Shown: positions 43,647 to 56,200, counted from the stretch's first letter. The stretch is DNA of 64,000 bases from Bin95 sp965220855 (GCA_965220855.1 CBDCQY010000001.1:248001-312000), one strand, 5' to 3'. A program made the numbers and translations. Notes: generated from the letters alone by a model not told the origin.

Positions 43647-45290
43647 TCACGCCCGCCGGGCGATGCGATAGCCGGCGCGCTCGCGGTCCCAGGCCCCCGG
43701 CGGCAGGCCGGCCTCGCGCAAGGCGCCCTTTTGCAGCTTGCCGGAGGCGGTCTTCTCGAACGCCTCGACGACATCGACGAAACGCGGCAGGGCGTAGCGC
43801 GGCATTCTCGTCTGGCACCAGTCGAGCAGCGCCGCCGGATCGAGCCGCGCCCCCTCCTCCAGGCAGATGAGCGCCAGCACTTCCTCCTCGCCGCCCGCGC
43901 CCGCCACGCGCACGCCGATGGCGGCGCTCTCGGCGATGTCGGGATGGGCGTTGAGCGCCTGCTCGACCTCGAAAGCGGAGATGTTCTCGCCGCGCCGGCG
44001 GATGCAGTCCTTGATGCGATCCACATAATGCAGGCGGCCGCGCTCGTCGAAGCGCCCGGCGTCGCCGGTGTGGAACCAGAGATTGCGCCAGGCCTCCACG
44101 GTGCGCTCCGGCATCCGGTAATAGCCGGCGAAGAAGCAGTTCGCCAGCTTCGGGCGCAGCAGGATCTCCCCGACCTCGCCCCGCGGCAGCGGCCGGTCGG
44201 TCTCCGGGTCCGCCACCCGGAGCTCGAACCACGCCTCGGAGACATAGCCGGCGCAGCCCGGCTCCACCGGCTCCGAGAGCCGGGCGATCACCGGCAGGCC
44301 GCATTCGGTCATGCCGAAGCCCTGCAGGATGCGCAGCCCGAAGCGCTCCTCGAAGGCGGCGCCCCAGGGGCCGATCGGCACCGCGAGCGTGACGCGCAGC
44401 CGGTGGTCGCGGTCGCGCGGGCCGGGCGGGGTGTTGAACAGAAACTCCGGCATCACGCCCAGCAGGTTGGTGTGCGTCGCCTGGCAGGCGATGACCTCGT
44501 CGAGCCAGCGGTTGGGGCTGAAGCGGCGCACGATATGCGCGTCCGCGCCCGCCCAGAGCGCCGCGAAGGTCTGCGCGGCGAGCGCGTTCACATGGAAGAG
44601 CGGCATGGCGACATAGTAGCGGTCGTCCGGCCCGAGCCCGGTGGCGATGGCGGAGGCGGCGGACATGTGGAACAGATGGCCGTGCGGCATCATCACGCCC
44701 TTGGCCGGGCCGGTGGTGCCGGAGGTGTAAAGGATGGCCGCGATGTCGCCCGGCCGGACCTCCGGCGCGGGCGGCGCGCGGCCCTCGCCCATGGCCAGCA
44801 GCTCCTCGAAGCCCATGCGCCGGCTGGCGGCAAGCAGCGCCGGCGGGTCGGCCTCGGCCGCGCCGACGATGGCGAGCCGGGCCGGGGCCGGCCCCGCGAC
44901 GCCGTCGAAGGCGTCCAGCAGCCCGGCCTCGGCCACCAGCAGCGCCGGGCTGGCGTTCTCCAGCTGATGGGCGAGGAAGGCGCCGCGCAGCTCGGTGTTG
45001 ATCGGCGCGATGACGGCGCCGGCCTTCATGGCGCCGACGGCGGCGATCAGGATCTCCGGCCCGTTGCCGAGCAGCGCCATGACGCGCTCGCCCGCCCCGA
45101 CGCCGATGGCCGCGAGCGCGGCCGCGAAGCGGTCGGACTCGCGGTCGAGCCCGGCGAAGGTGAGCGCGCGCCCGTCCTCGAAGGTCGCGAAGACGCGCTC
45201 GCCCCGCTCGCGCGCGCGGGCGCGCACCAGATGCGTCACGGTCCAGTCGGGCTGCGGGCCGTCCGCGCCGAGAAGCGCCTCGCCGTTCAT
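43647..45290 (-). CDS. AMP-dependent acyl-CoA synthetase (CaiC/fatty-acid ligase group)
   Basis: A 547-residue adenylating enzyme: ATP motif AAILYTSGTTGPAKGVMMPH, YYVAMPLFHVNALAAQ, LQGFGMTECGLP, WFHTGDAGRFDERGRLHYVDRIKD, and the C-terminal KTASGKLQKGALRE lysine. It joins a carboxylic acid to CoA via acyl-AMP. Sequence style is near crotonobetaine/carnitine-CoA ligase; chain specificity unknown. It lies upstream of GMC oxidoreductase copy 2 and downstream of the amidase, all on the minus strand. Confidence 0.92.
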   Translation of the reverse strand: MNGEALLGADGPQPDWTVTHLVRARARERGERVFATFEDGRALTFAGLDRESDRFAAALAAIGVGAGERVMALLGNGPEILIAAVGAMKAGAVIAPINTELRGAFLAHQLENASPALLVAEAGLLDAFDGVAGPAPARLAIVGAAEADPPALLAASRRMGFEELLAMGEGRAPPAPEVRPGDIAAILYTSGTTGPAKGVMMPHGHLFHMSAASAIATGLGPDDRYYVAMPLFHVNALAAQTFAALWAGADAHIVRRFSPNRWLDEVIACQATHTNLLGVMPEFLFNTPPGPRDRDHRLRVTLAVPIGPWGAAFEERFGLRILQGFGMTECGLPVIARLSEPVEPGCAGYVSEAWFELRVADPETDRPLPRGEVGEILLRPKLANCFFAGYYRMPERTVEAWRNLWFHTGDAGRFDERGRLHYVDRIKDCIRRRGENISAFEVEQALNAHPDIAESAAIGVRVAGAGGEEEVLALICLEEGARLDPAALLDWCQTRMPRYALPRFVDVVEAFEKTASGKLQKGALREAGLPPGAWDRERAGYRIARRA

Positions 45291-45332
45291 GGGCCGCGAG
45301 ACTACCCCGTTTCGCCCCCGCCCGGAACGCCC

Positions 45333-45402
45333 GCCCGGAACGGCTCCCCGCCTCGGGCCGGCTCCCCGCCCGGAACGGCTGCCGGCCTCGGGCCGGCTCC
45401 CC
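45333..45402. repeat. Two tandem 35-bp GC-rich repeats
   Basis: Bases 45333-45367 and 45368-45402 are direct copies that start with GCCCGGAACGGCT, end with GGGCCGGCTCCCC and differ at two positions. A shorter partial copy (CGCCCGGAACG) precedes them. They lie between the amidase stop and the acyl-CoA ligase start. They may come from replication slippage; no regulatory role is evident. Confidence 0.75.
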
Positions 45403-45411
45403 GCCTCGGGG

Positions 45412-47007
45412 TCAGATCTCGTCGCTCCAGGCGTAGTCGCGGTCGAGGCGGTCGGCCATGGCGCGGGCGTGGGGCAGCGCTTCGGCGATCATCGCCAGCA
45501 GATAGTCGTCACCGGCGGGCAGGCCGGCCAGCCGGGCCAGCATCCGCGCCTCGTCGAGCAGCTTTCCGTCCTCCGGCAGGCGGGGCGCGGGCAGCTGCGG
45601 CGTCTCGCGCGCCGGCGGCGGCCCGGTTTCCAGCACCGGCCGGCGCGCGCGCCATTCGGTGGCGGCCTCGAAGGCCTGGCCGGCGGCCAGCACGATGCGG
45701 TCGTGGAAAGGCGCGGCGGCGAGCTGCACGCCGAGCGGCAGGCCGCTTTCCGAGAAGCCGGCCGTGAGGGTGAGCGCCGGCCCGCCGGTTACGTCGAAGG
45801 GCGTGGTGATGCTGGGGAAGCGCCAGAAGCTCTGCGTGTCGTGCGCATCCAGGCGCGGCGCCGGCCCGGTGGCCGAAGGCGCGATCAGCAAGTCGAAGCG
45901 CGCATGGACCGGCTCCATGGCGCGGCGGAGCTGACGCCAGCGGCGATGCGCGGCCACATAGTCCTGGGCCGTGTAGCAGACCGCCCCCAGCGCGCGGGAG
46001 AGGAAGTCCTGGCCGAAATCGCGCGGGCGGGTTTGCAGCGTGCGCCGGTGGACGTTGAACAGCTCGCTCTCGGCGATGGTGATCTTGACGTCGTACCAGT
46101 CCTGCACGGACGGGATGCGCGCCGTGGCGACCTCCGCGCCCAGGTCGCGAAACACCTCCGCCATATGCTCCGAGGCGCGCGCCATCTCCGGCGCGACCGC
46201 CAGGTCCTCCTCCCAGAAATGGCGCAGGAGGCCGATACGCAGCCCCGCCATGGAAGCGGGCGCGGGGCGCTCCGGCAGGTCGAGCGAGCGCGGGTCTTGC
46301 CCGTCGTGGCCGGCGAGCGCGTCGAGCAGCAGGGCGCAGTCCTCGGCGGTCCAGGCGAGCGGCCCGCAATGGTCGAAGGTGAAGGAGTTGGGGATCACGC
46401 CCCGCCGGCTCACCAGGCCGGTGCTCGGCATCAGCCCGGCGACGCCGGAAAGCGCCGCCGGCCCCCGGATGGAGCCGCCGGTGTCGGTGCCGAGCGCGCC
46501 GAGGCAGAGGCCGGCCGCCACCGCGACGCCCGAGCCGCTGGAGGAGCCGCCGGAGAAATGCTCGACATGCCAGGGGTTGCGGGCCGGCGGCCAGGGCAGG
46601 TCGAAGCTCGGGCCGCCATGCGCGAACTCATGCGTGGTGAGCTTGCCGGTGACGATGGCGCCCGCCGCCTTCAGCCGGCGCACCGTCTCGGCGTCCCGGT
46701 CCGGAATGCGCGTTTCGGCGGTGCGCGAGCCGCCGGCGGTCAGCACGCCTTCGGTGTCGTAAATGTCCTTGAGCGCGACCGTGACGCCATGCAGCGGTCC
46801 CCGCCGGCGCCCGGCGGCGATCTCGGCGTCGGCCGCGCGGGCCGCCTCGAGCGCGCTCTCGGCCATGACCGCGACATAGGAGTTGAGGCGCGGGTCATGC
46901 GCCTCGATGCGGGCGAGCGTCGCCTCGACCAGCCCGGTTGCGGAAAGCTCCCGCCGCCCGATCGCCCGCGAGGCCTCCGCCAGCGTGAGCCGCCCCAGAT
47001 CCACCAT
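45412..47007 (-). CDS. Amidase signature family hydrolase
   Basis: A 531-residue enzyme. The Ser-cisSer-Lys triad is visible: K80 (GVTVALKDIYDTEG), S155 in GGSSSGSG (153-160) and nucleophile S179 in GTDTGGSIRGP. These enzymes hydrolyse amides to acids and ammonia; GatA, aryl and aliphatic amidases share the fold. It lacks GatB/GatC neighbours, so tRNA amidation is unlikely. The C-terminal part is longer than usual. The ATG at 47007 has GAAGGGGG upstream; the open frame to 47127 overlaps the promoter of the divergent giant gene. Confidence 0.9.
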   Translation of the reverse strand: MVDLGRLTLAEASRAIGRRELSATGLVEATLARIEAHDPRLNSYVAVMAESALEAARAADAEIAAGRRRGPLHGVTVALKDIYDTEGVLTAGGSRTAETRIPDRDAETVRRLKAAGAIVTGKLTTHEFAHGGPSFDLPWPPARNPWHVEHFSGGSSSGSGVAVAAGLCLGALGTDTGGSIRGPAALSGVAGLMPSTGLVSRRGVIPNSFTFDHCGPLAWTAEDCALLLDALAGHDGQDPRSLDLPERPAPASMAGLRIGLLRHFWEEDLAVAPEMARASEHMAEVFRDLGAEVATARIPSVQDWYDVKITIAESELFNVHRRTLQTRPRDFGQDFLSRALGAVCYTAQDYVAAHRRWRQLRRAMEPVHARFDLLIAPSATGPAPRLDAHDTQSFWRFPSITTPFDVTGGPALTLTAGFSESGLPLGVQLAAAPFHDRIVLAAGQAFEAATEWRARRPVLETGPPPARETPQLPAPRLPEDGKLLDEARMLARLAGLPAGDDYLLAMIAEALPHARAMADRLDRDYAWSDEI

Positions 47008-47141
47008 GCCGCTATCCCCCTTCCCGCCCGAGAGCGCATCCATCGCCCCAGTATAGCCGGCGGGCGGCGCGCGAGCGCCCGGCGGCTGCAGATTCATCCA
47101 CAGGTCGGGGCGCTGGATGTCGGACAATGTCAGCGATAGGG

Positions 47142-47170
47142 TTGAACCCGGCCGAAGCCGGACTTACACT
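47142..47170 (+). promoter_or_regulatory. Sigma-70-type promoter of the giant autotransporter gene
   Basis: TTGAAC (47142-47147) and TACACT (47165-47170) are exactly 17 bases apart, each with 4 of 6 consensus bases including the key TTGA and TA...T positions. Transcription would begin near 47177, leaving a leader of about 37 bases before the ATG at 47214. This also argues against the ATG at 47127 as start. Confidence 0.55.
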
Positions 47171-47213
47171 TCCGCTCAACCCGTTGAATTCCCAACTGTG
47201 GAATCGTTCGAAC

Positions 47214-50200
47214 ATGATCCTAACGAACCTGCTCCGGCGCGTCCGCTCCGGCGTCTCCGTCTCCAGCTTCACCGCCCGCGCCGGCTTGGCGCTTCTGTTC
47301 GGCGCGGCCTGCCTGTTTGGCGCGGCCCAGGGCGCCGGGGCGCAATCGCTGGTCGTGTCGCAGACCGCCTTGACGATCGATGAGGGCGCCACCTCCCCTC
47401 AGTTTACGGTGGCGCTTAGCGAGGATTCGACCGGGGGGGTGTTCGTCAACATGACGGTGACCAGCGCAGATATGGGCGCGGTGACGGTTTCGCCGGCCAG
47501 GTGGGCCGCCCAGCGCGCCGATCAACTGGTGCCGGTGACGGTGACGGCGGTGCAGGATGACGACATTGCGGACGAGACCGTCACGGTGACATTCACTGCG
47601 AACGGGGCGCAGTATAACAACGTCACGGCCACCGTGACGGTGACGGTGACGGACGATGACCGGGATCTGGCGGTTGCCGGGGGTCCGGTGTCGCTGACGG
47701 AGGGCGGCTCTGCCGGGACATTCACGGTTGCGCTTTCGCATGCGCCGACGGCGGCGGTGACGGTGGCGGTAGCCAGCGGTGACGCGGGCGCGGCGACAGC
47801 GGCGCCGACGACCCTGTCATTCACGCCGACGAACTGGAATACGGCGCAGACGGTGACGGTGACGCCGGTCGATGACGCGGATGCGGGGAACGAGTCGCTG
47901 TCGGTCTCGCTCACGGCGAGCGGGGCGACGGAGTATGGATCGGTCACGGGCAGCGTTTCGGTGACGGTTGCGGATGACGAGACGGCGTCTCTGGCGGTTG
48001 CCGGGGGTCCGGTGTCGCTGACAGAGGGCGGCTCTGCCGGGAGCTTCACGGTTGCGCTTTCGCATGTGCCGACGGCGGCGGTGACGGTGGCGGTGTCGAG
48101 CGGTGATACGGGCGCGGCGGCGGCGACGCCGACGACCCTGTCATTCACGCCGACGAACTGGAATACGGCGCAGACGGTGACGGTGACGCCGGTCGATGAC
48201 GCGGATGCGGGAGATGAGGCCCTGTCGGTCTCGCTCATGGCGAGCGGGGCTGCCGAATATGGATCGGTCACGGGCGGGGTGGCTGTGACGGTTGACGATG
48301 ACGAGACGGCGTCGCTGGCGGTTGCCGGGGGTCCGGTGTCGCTGACGGAGGGCGGCTCCGCCGGGACATTCACGGTTGCGCTTTCGCATGTGCCGACGGC
48401 GGCGGTGACGGTGGCGGTGTCGAGCGGTGATACGGGCGCGGCGGCGGCGACGCCGACGACCCTGTCATTCACGCCGACGAACTGGAATACGGCGCAGACG
48501 GTGACGGTGACGCCGGTCGATGACGCGGATGCGGGAGATGAGGCCCTGTCGGTCTCGCTCACGGCGTCCGGGGCGACGGAGTATGGATCGGTTACCGGCA
48601 GCGTTTCGGTGACGGTTGCGGATGACGAGACGGCGTCTCTGGCGGTTGCCGGGGGTCCGGTGGCGCTGACGGAGGGCGGCTCCGCCGGGACATTCACGGT
48701 TGCGCTTTCGCATGTGCCGACGGCGGCGGTGACGGTGGCGGTGTCGAGCGGTGATACGGGCGCGGCGGCGGCGACGCCGGCGACCCTGTCATTCACGCCG
48801 ACGAACTGGAATACGGCGCAGACGGTGACGGTGACGCCGGTCGATGACGCGGATGCGGGGAACGAGTCGCTGTCGGTGTCTCTGGCGGCGTCGGGCGTGG
48901 AATATGACGAGGTCGCGGGCAGCGTTTCGGTGACGGTTGCGGATGACGAGACGGCGTCTCTGGCGGTTGCCGGGGGTCCGGTGTCGCTGACGGAGGGCGG
49001 CTCTGCCGGGACATTCACGGTTGCGCTTTCGCATGTGCCGACGGCGGCGGTGACGGTGGCGGTGTCGAGCGGTGATACGGGCGCGGCGGCGGCGACGCCG
49101 ACGACCCTGTCGTTCACGCCGACGAACTGGAATACGGCGCAGACGGTGACGGTGACGCCGGTCGATGACGCGGATGCGGGAGATGAGGCCCTGTCGGTTT
49201 CGCTCACGGCGAGCGGGGCGACGGAGTATGGATCGGTTACCGGCAGCGTTTCGGTGACGGTTGCGGATGACGAGACGGCGTCTCTGGCGGTTGCCGGGGG
49301 TCCGGTGTCGCTGACGGAGGGCGGCTCTGCCGGGAGCTTCACGGTTGCGCTTTCGCATGCGCCGACGGCGGCGGTGACGGTGGCGGTGTCGAGCGGTGAT
49401 ACGGGCGCGGCGGCGGCGACGCCGACGACCCTGTCATTCACGCCGACGAACTGGAATGCGGCGCAGACGGTGACGGTGACGCCGGTCGATGACGCGGATG
49501 CGGGGAACGAGTCGCTGTCGGTGTCTCTGGCGGCGTCGGGCGTGGAATATGACGAGGTCGCCGGCAGCGTGGCGGTGACGGTTGACGATGACGAGACGGC
49601 GTCTCTGGCGGTTGCCGGGGGTCCGGTGTCGCTGACGGAGGGCGGCTCTGTCGGGACATTCACGGTTGCGCTTTCGCATGTGCCGACGGCGGCGGTGACG
49701 GTGGCGGTGTCGAGCGGTGATACGGGCGCGGCGGCGGCGACGCCGACGACCCTGTCATTCACGCCGACGAACTGGAATACGGCGCAGACGGTGACGGTGA
49801 CGCCGGTCGATGACGCGGATGCGGGAGATGAGGCCCTGTCGGTCTCGCTCACGGCGTCCGGGGCGACGGAGTATGGATCGGTTACCGGCAGCGTTTCGGT
49901 GACGGTTGCGGATGACGAGACGGCGTCTCTGGCGGTTGCCGGGGGTCCTGTGGCGCTGACGGAGGGCGGCTCTGCCGGGAGCTTCACGGTTGCGCTTTCG
50001 CATGTGCCGACGGCGGCGGTGACGGTGGCGGTGTCGAGCGGTGATACGGGCGCGGCGGCGGCGACGCCGGCGACCCTGTCGTTCACGCCGACGAACTGGA
50101 ATGTGGCGCAAACGGTGACGGTGACGCCGGTCGATGACGCGGATGCGGGGAACGAGTCGCTGTCGGTGTCTCTGGCGGCGTCGGGCGTGGAATATGACGA

Positions 50201-53200
50201 GGTCGCCGGCAGCGTGGCGGTGACGGTTGCGGATGACGAGACGGCGTCTCTGGCGGTTGCCGGGGGTCCGGTGGCGCTGACGGAGGGCGGCTCTGTCGGG
50301 ACATTCACGGTTGCGCTTTCGCATGTGCCGACGGCGGCGGTGACGGTGGCGGTGTCGAGCGGTGATACGGGCGCGGCGGCGGCGACGCCGACGACCCTGT
50401 CGTTCACGCCGACGAACTGGAATGTGGCGCAGACGGTGACGGTGACGCCGGTCAATGACGCGGATGCGGGGAACGAGTCGCTGTCGGTGTCTCTGGCGGC
50501 GTCGGGCGTGGAATATGACGAGGTCGCCGGCAGCGTTTCGGTGACGGTTGCGGATGACGAGACGGCGTCTCTGGCGGTTGCCGGGGGTCCGGTGTCGCTG
50601 ACGGAGGGCGGTTCTGCCGGGACATTCACGGTTGCGCTTTCGCATGTGCCGACGGCGGCGGTGACGGTGGCGGTAGCCAGCGGTGATACGGGCGCGGCGG
50701 CGGCGACGCCGACGACCCTGTCGTTCACGCCGACGAACTGGAATGCGGCGCAGACGGTGACGGTGACGCCGGTCGATGACGCGGATGCGGGAGATGAGGC
50801 CCTGTCGGTCTCGCTCACGGCGAGCGGGGCTGCCGAATATGGATCGGTCACGGACGGGGTGGCGGTGACGGTTGACGATGACGAGACGGCGTCTCTGGCG
50901 GTTGCCGGGGGTCCGGTGTCGCTGACGGAGGGCGGCTCTGCCGGGAGCTTCACGGTTGCGCTTTCGCATGTGCCGACGGCGGCGGTGACGGTGGCGGTGT
51001 CGAGCGGTGATACGGGCGCGGCGGCGGCGACGCCGACGACCCTGTCATTCACGCCGACGAACTGGAATGTGGCGCAGACGGTGACGGTGACGCCGGTCGA
51101 TGACGCGGATGCGGGAGATGAGGCCCTGTCGGTTTCGCTCACGGCGAGCGGGGCTGCCGAATATGGATCGGTCACGGACGGGGTGGCTGTGACGGTTGAC
51201 GATGACGAGACGGCGTCTCTGGCGGTTGCCGGGGGTCCTGTGGCGCTGACGGAGGGCGGCTCTGCCGGGAGCTTCACGGTTGCGCTTTCGCATGTGCCGA
51301 CGGCGGCGGTGACGGTGGCGGTAGCCAGCGGTGATACGGGCGCGGCGGCGGCGACGCCGACGACCCTGTCGTTCACGCCGACGAACTGGAATACGGCGCA
51401 AACGGTGACGGTGACGCCGGTCGATGACGCGGATGCGGGGAACGAGTCGCTGTCGGTGTCTCTGGCGGCGTCGGGCGTGGAATATGACGAGGCCGCCGGC
51501 AGCGTTTCGGTGACGGTTGCGGATGACGAGACGGCGTCTCTGGCGGTTGCCGGGGGTCCGGTGTCGCTGACGGAGGGCGGCTCTGCCGGGAGCTTCACGG
51601 TTGCGCTTTCGCATGTGCCGACGGCGGCGGTGACGGTGGCGGTGTCGAGCGGTGATACGGGCGCGGCGGCGGCGACGCCGACGACCCTGTCATTCACGCC
51701 GACGAACTGGAATACGGCGCAGACGGTGACGGTGACGCCGGTCGATGACGCGGATGCGGGAGATGAGGCCCTGTCGGTCTCGCTCACGGCGTCCGGGGCG
51801 ACGGAGTATGGATCGGTCACGGGCGGGGTGGCTGTGACGGTTGCGGATGACGAGACGGCGTCTCTGGCGGTTGCCGGGGGTCCTGTGGCGCTGACGGAGG
51901 GCGGCTCTGCCGGGAGCTTCACGGTTGCGCTTTCGCATGTGCCGACGGCGGCGGTGACGGTGGCGGTGTCGAGCGGTGATACGGGCGCGGCGGCGGCGAC
52001 GCCGACGACCCTGTCGTTCACGCCGACGAACTGGAATGTGGCGCAGACGGTGACGGTGACGCCGGTCGATGACGCGGATGCGGGAGATGAGGCCCTGTCG
52101 GTCTCGCTCACGGCGAGCGGGGCTGCCGAATATGGATCGGTCACGGGCGGGGTGGCTGTGACGGTTGACGATGACGAGACGGCGTCTCTGGCGGTTGCCG
52201 GGGGTCCGGTGTCGCTGACGGAGGGCGGCTCCGCCGGGACATTCACGGTTGCGCTTTCGCATGTGCCGACGGCGGCGGTGACGGTGGCGGTGTCGAGCGG
52301 TGATACGGGCGCGGCGGCGGCGACGCCGACGACCCTGTCATTCACGCCGACGAACTGGAATGCGGCGCAGACGGTGACGGTGACGCCGGTCGATGACGCG
52401 GATGCGGGGAACGAGTCGCTGTCGGTGTCTCTGGCGGCGTCGGGCGTGGAATATGACGAGGTCACGGGCAGCGTGGCTGTGACGGTTGACGATGACGAGA
52501 CGGCGTCTCTGGCGGTTGCCGGGGGTCCGGTGTCGCTGACGGAGGGCGGCTCTGCCGGGAGCTTCACGGTTGCGCTTTCGCATGTGCCGACGGCGGCGGT
52601 GACGGTGGCGGTAGCCAGCGGTGATACGGGCGCGGCGGCGGCGACGCCGGCGACCCTGTCGTTCACGCCGACGAACTGGAATACGGCGCAGACGGTGACG
52701 GTGACGCCGGTCGATGACGCGGATGCGGGAGATGAGGCCCTGTCGGTCTCGCTCATGGCGAGCGGGGCTGCCGAATATGGATCGGTCACGGGCGGGGTGG
52801 CTGTGACGGTTGACGATGACGAGACGGCGTCTCTGGCGGTTGCCGGGGGTCCGGTGTCGCTGACGGAGGGCGGCTCCGCCGGGACATTCACGGTTGCGCT
52901 TTCGCATGTGCCGACGGCGGCGGTGACGGTGGCGGTGTCGAGCGGTGATACGGGCGCGGCGGCGGCGACGCCGGCGACCCTGTCGTTCACGCCGACGAAC
53001 TGGAATACGGCGCAGACGGTGACGGTGACGCCGGTCGATGACGCGGATGCGGGAGATGAGGCCCTGTCGGTCTCGCTCACGGCGAGCGGGGCGACGGAGT
53101 ATGGCGAGGTCACGGGCAGCGTTTCGGTGACGGTTGCGGATGACGAGACGGCGTCGCTGGCGGTTGCCGGGGGTCCGGTGTCGCTGACGGAGGGCGGCTC

Positions 53201-56200
53201 TGCCGGGACATTCACGGTTGCGCTTTCGCATGCGCCGACGGCGGCGGTGACGGTGGCGGTAGCCAGCGGTGACGCGGGCGCGGCGACAGCGGCGCCGACG
53301 ACCCTGTCGTTCACGCCGACGAACTGGAATACGGCGCAGACGGTGACGGTGACGCCGGTCGATGACGCGGATGCGGGGAACGAGTCGCTGTCGGTCTCGC
53401 TCACGGCGAGCGGGGCTGCCGAATATGGATCGGTCACGGGCGGGGTGGCTGTGACGGTTGCGGATGACGAGACGGCGTCTCTGGCGGTTGCCGGGGGTCC
53501 TGTGGCGCTGACGGAGGGCGGCTCTGCCGGGAGCTTCACGGTTGCGCTTTCGCATGTGCCGACGGCGGCGGTGACGGTGGCGGTAGCCAGCGGTGATACG
53601 GGCGCGGCGGCGGCGACGCCGGCGACCCTGTCGTTCACGCCGACGAACTGGAATACGGCGCAGACAGTGACGGTGACGCCGGTCGATGACGCGGATGCGG
53701 GGAACGAGTCGCTGTCGGTGTCTCTGGCGGCGTCGGGCGTGGAATATGACGAGGTCGCCGGCAGCGTTTCGGTGACGGTTGCGGATGACGAGACGGCGTC
53801 TCTGGCGGTTGCCGGGGGTCCGGTGGCGCTGACGGAGGGCGGCTCTGCCGGGACATTCACGGTTGCGCTTTCGCATGTGCCGACGGCGGCGGTGACGGTG
53901 GCGGTGTCGAGCGGTGATACGGGCGCGGCGGCGGCGACGCCGACGACCCTGTCATTCACGCCGACGAACTGGAATACGGCGCAGACGGTGACGGTGACGC
54001 CGGTCGATGACGCGGATGCGGGAGATGAGGCCCTGTCGGTCTCGCTCACGGCGTCCGGGGCGACGGAGTATGGATCGGTTACCGGCAGCGTTTCGGTGAC
54101 GGTTGACGATGACGAGACGGCGTCTCTGGCGGTTGCCGGGGGTCCTATGGCGCTGACGGAGGGCGGCTCTGCCGGGACATTCACGGTTGCGCTTTCGCAT
54201 GTGCCGACGGCGGCGGTGACGGTGGCGGTGTCGAGCGGTGATACGGGCGCGGCGGCGGCGACGCCGGCGACCCTGTCATTCACGCCGACGAACTGGAATA
54301 CGGCGCAGACGGTGACGGTGACGCCGGTCGATGACGCGGATGCGGGGAACGAGTCGCTGTCGGTCTCGCTCACGGCGAGCGGGGCGGCCGAATATGGATC
54401 GGTCACGGGCGGGGTGGCTGTGACGGTTGACGATGACGAGACGGCGTCTCTGGCGGTTGCCGGGGGTCCTGTGGCGCTGACGGAGGGCGGCTCCGCCGGG
54501 ACATTCACGGTTGCGCTTTCGCATGTGCCGACGGCGGCGGTGACGGTGGCGGTGTCGAGCGGTGATACGGGCGCGGCGGCGGCGACGCCGACGACCCTGT
54601 CATTCACGCCGACGAACTGGAATACGGCGCAAACGGTGACGGTGACGCCGGTCGATGACGCGGATGCGGGGAACGAGTCGCTGTCGGTGTCTCTGGCGGC
54701 GTCGGGCGTGGAATATGACGAGGCCGCCGGCAGCGTTTCGGTGACGGTTGCGGATGACGAGATCGCGTCCTTGAGTCTGGCGGGGCTGACGAATGGCGCG
54801 CTGGCGCTGAGCGAAGGCCAGGGCGCCGGGACATTCACGGTTGCGCTTTCGCATGTGCCGACGGCGGCGGTGACGGTGGCGGTGTCGAGCGGTGACGCGG
54901 GCGCGGCGACGGTTTCGCCGGCGGAGCTGACCTTCACCGCCGACGACTGGGAGATGGCGCAGACGGTGACGGTCTCGCCGGTCGATGACGATGGCGACGA
55001 TGCGGCGAACGAGACCGTGACGGTGGCGCTGGCGGCGTCGGGCGTGGAATATGACGAGGTCGCGGGCAGCGTGACGGTGACGGTCGCGGACGATGACCGG
55101 ATACTGGTCCTGACGGAGCTCGACAGCGGCGAAGTGGAGGAGAACGGGACCTTCACCGACAAGGCGACGCTGGCCGGGGCCGACGCGCCGGTGAACTGGG
55201 AGCTTGGCGGAGCCGACGCCGGGAAGTTCGCGCTGTCGGGCGAGAGCGCCACCGAGGCGACCGTGACACTGGCGGAGCAGGACTTCGAGAACCCCGCCGA
55301 CAGCGACGGGGACAACCGTTACGAATACACGCTGAAGGCGACGGATCGCGACGGCGACACGGTGACCTCGGATGTCTTCACGGTGACGGTCACGGACGCG
55401 AAAGAGGTCGCTGCGCTCGCGGTGGCGGGCGTGGCCGACGCCAGTGTGGCGGAGAACGCCGTCTATAGCGGCGCGGCGGTGATGGCGGGCGAGGCGCCGA
55501 TCGGCTCCGTCGCCTGGAAGCTCGACGGCGATGACGGAGAGCTGTTCGAACTCTCGGACGAGAGCAACAGCGGGGTCACGGTGACGCTGACGGTGCGCGA
55601 CTTCGAAAACCCGACCGACGCCGACGCCGACAACAGCTATATCTACACGCTGACCGCCACCGACGATGACGAAAACACGGTGAGCCGGACGGTGACCGTC
55701 ACGGTGACGGACGCGATCGAGACCGCGACGCTGACCTTGGCGGGGGTGGCTGACGCCAGCGTGGCGGAGGGCGCGGCCTATAGCCGAACGGCGACGCTCA
55801 CGGGCGGGCCGATCGGCGCGGTCTCCTGGTCGCTTTCGGGCGCCGACGCGAACCTGTTCACGCTCTCGGGCGCGAGCAATGGCGGCGTCACGGTGTCGAT
55901 GACCCCGAAGGACTTCGAGAACCCGAGCGACGCCGACGGCGGCAACAGCTACGCCTACACGCTGACTGCGACCGACGACGACAGCAACACCACGAACGCC
56001 TCGGTGACGATCGCGGTGACGGACGCGGACGAGACTGCGGCTCTGGCCATCGCGGGGGTGGGCGACGCCAGCGTGGCGGAGAACGCCGGCTACAGCGGAA
56101 TGGCGACGCTCACGGGCGATGCGCCGATCGGCGCCGTCGCCTGGTCGCTCTCGGGGGCGGACGCCGGCCTGTTCGCGCTTTCGGGCGGGAGCAACAGCGG

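Noticed and set aside
47127..47213. Upstream ATG extension of the giant gene
   Set aside because: It would start upstream of the best promoter boxes, add 29 residues before a proper signal peptide, and overlap the 5' region of the divergent amidase.
47667..54770. Long regular repeats as a CRISPR array
   Set aside because: Units are 321-324 bp, contiguous without unique spacers, and encode protein domains in one frame.
47522..55315. Antisense open frame of about 2600 codons opposite the giant gene
   Set aside because: It mirrors the repeat units exactly, has no ribosome site, and arises because GC-rich repeats lack stop codons on the reverse strand. The plus-strand frame has signal peptide, domains and barrel.
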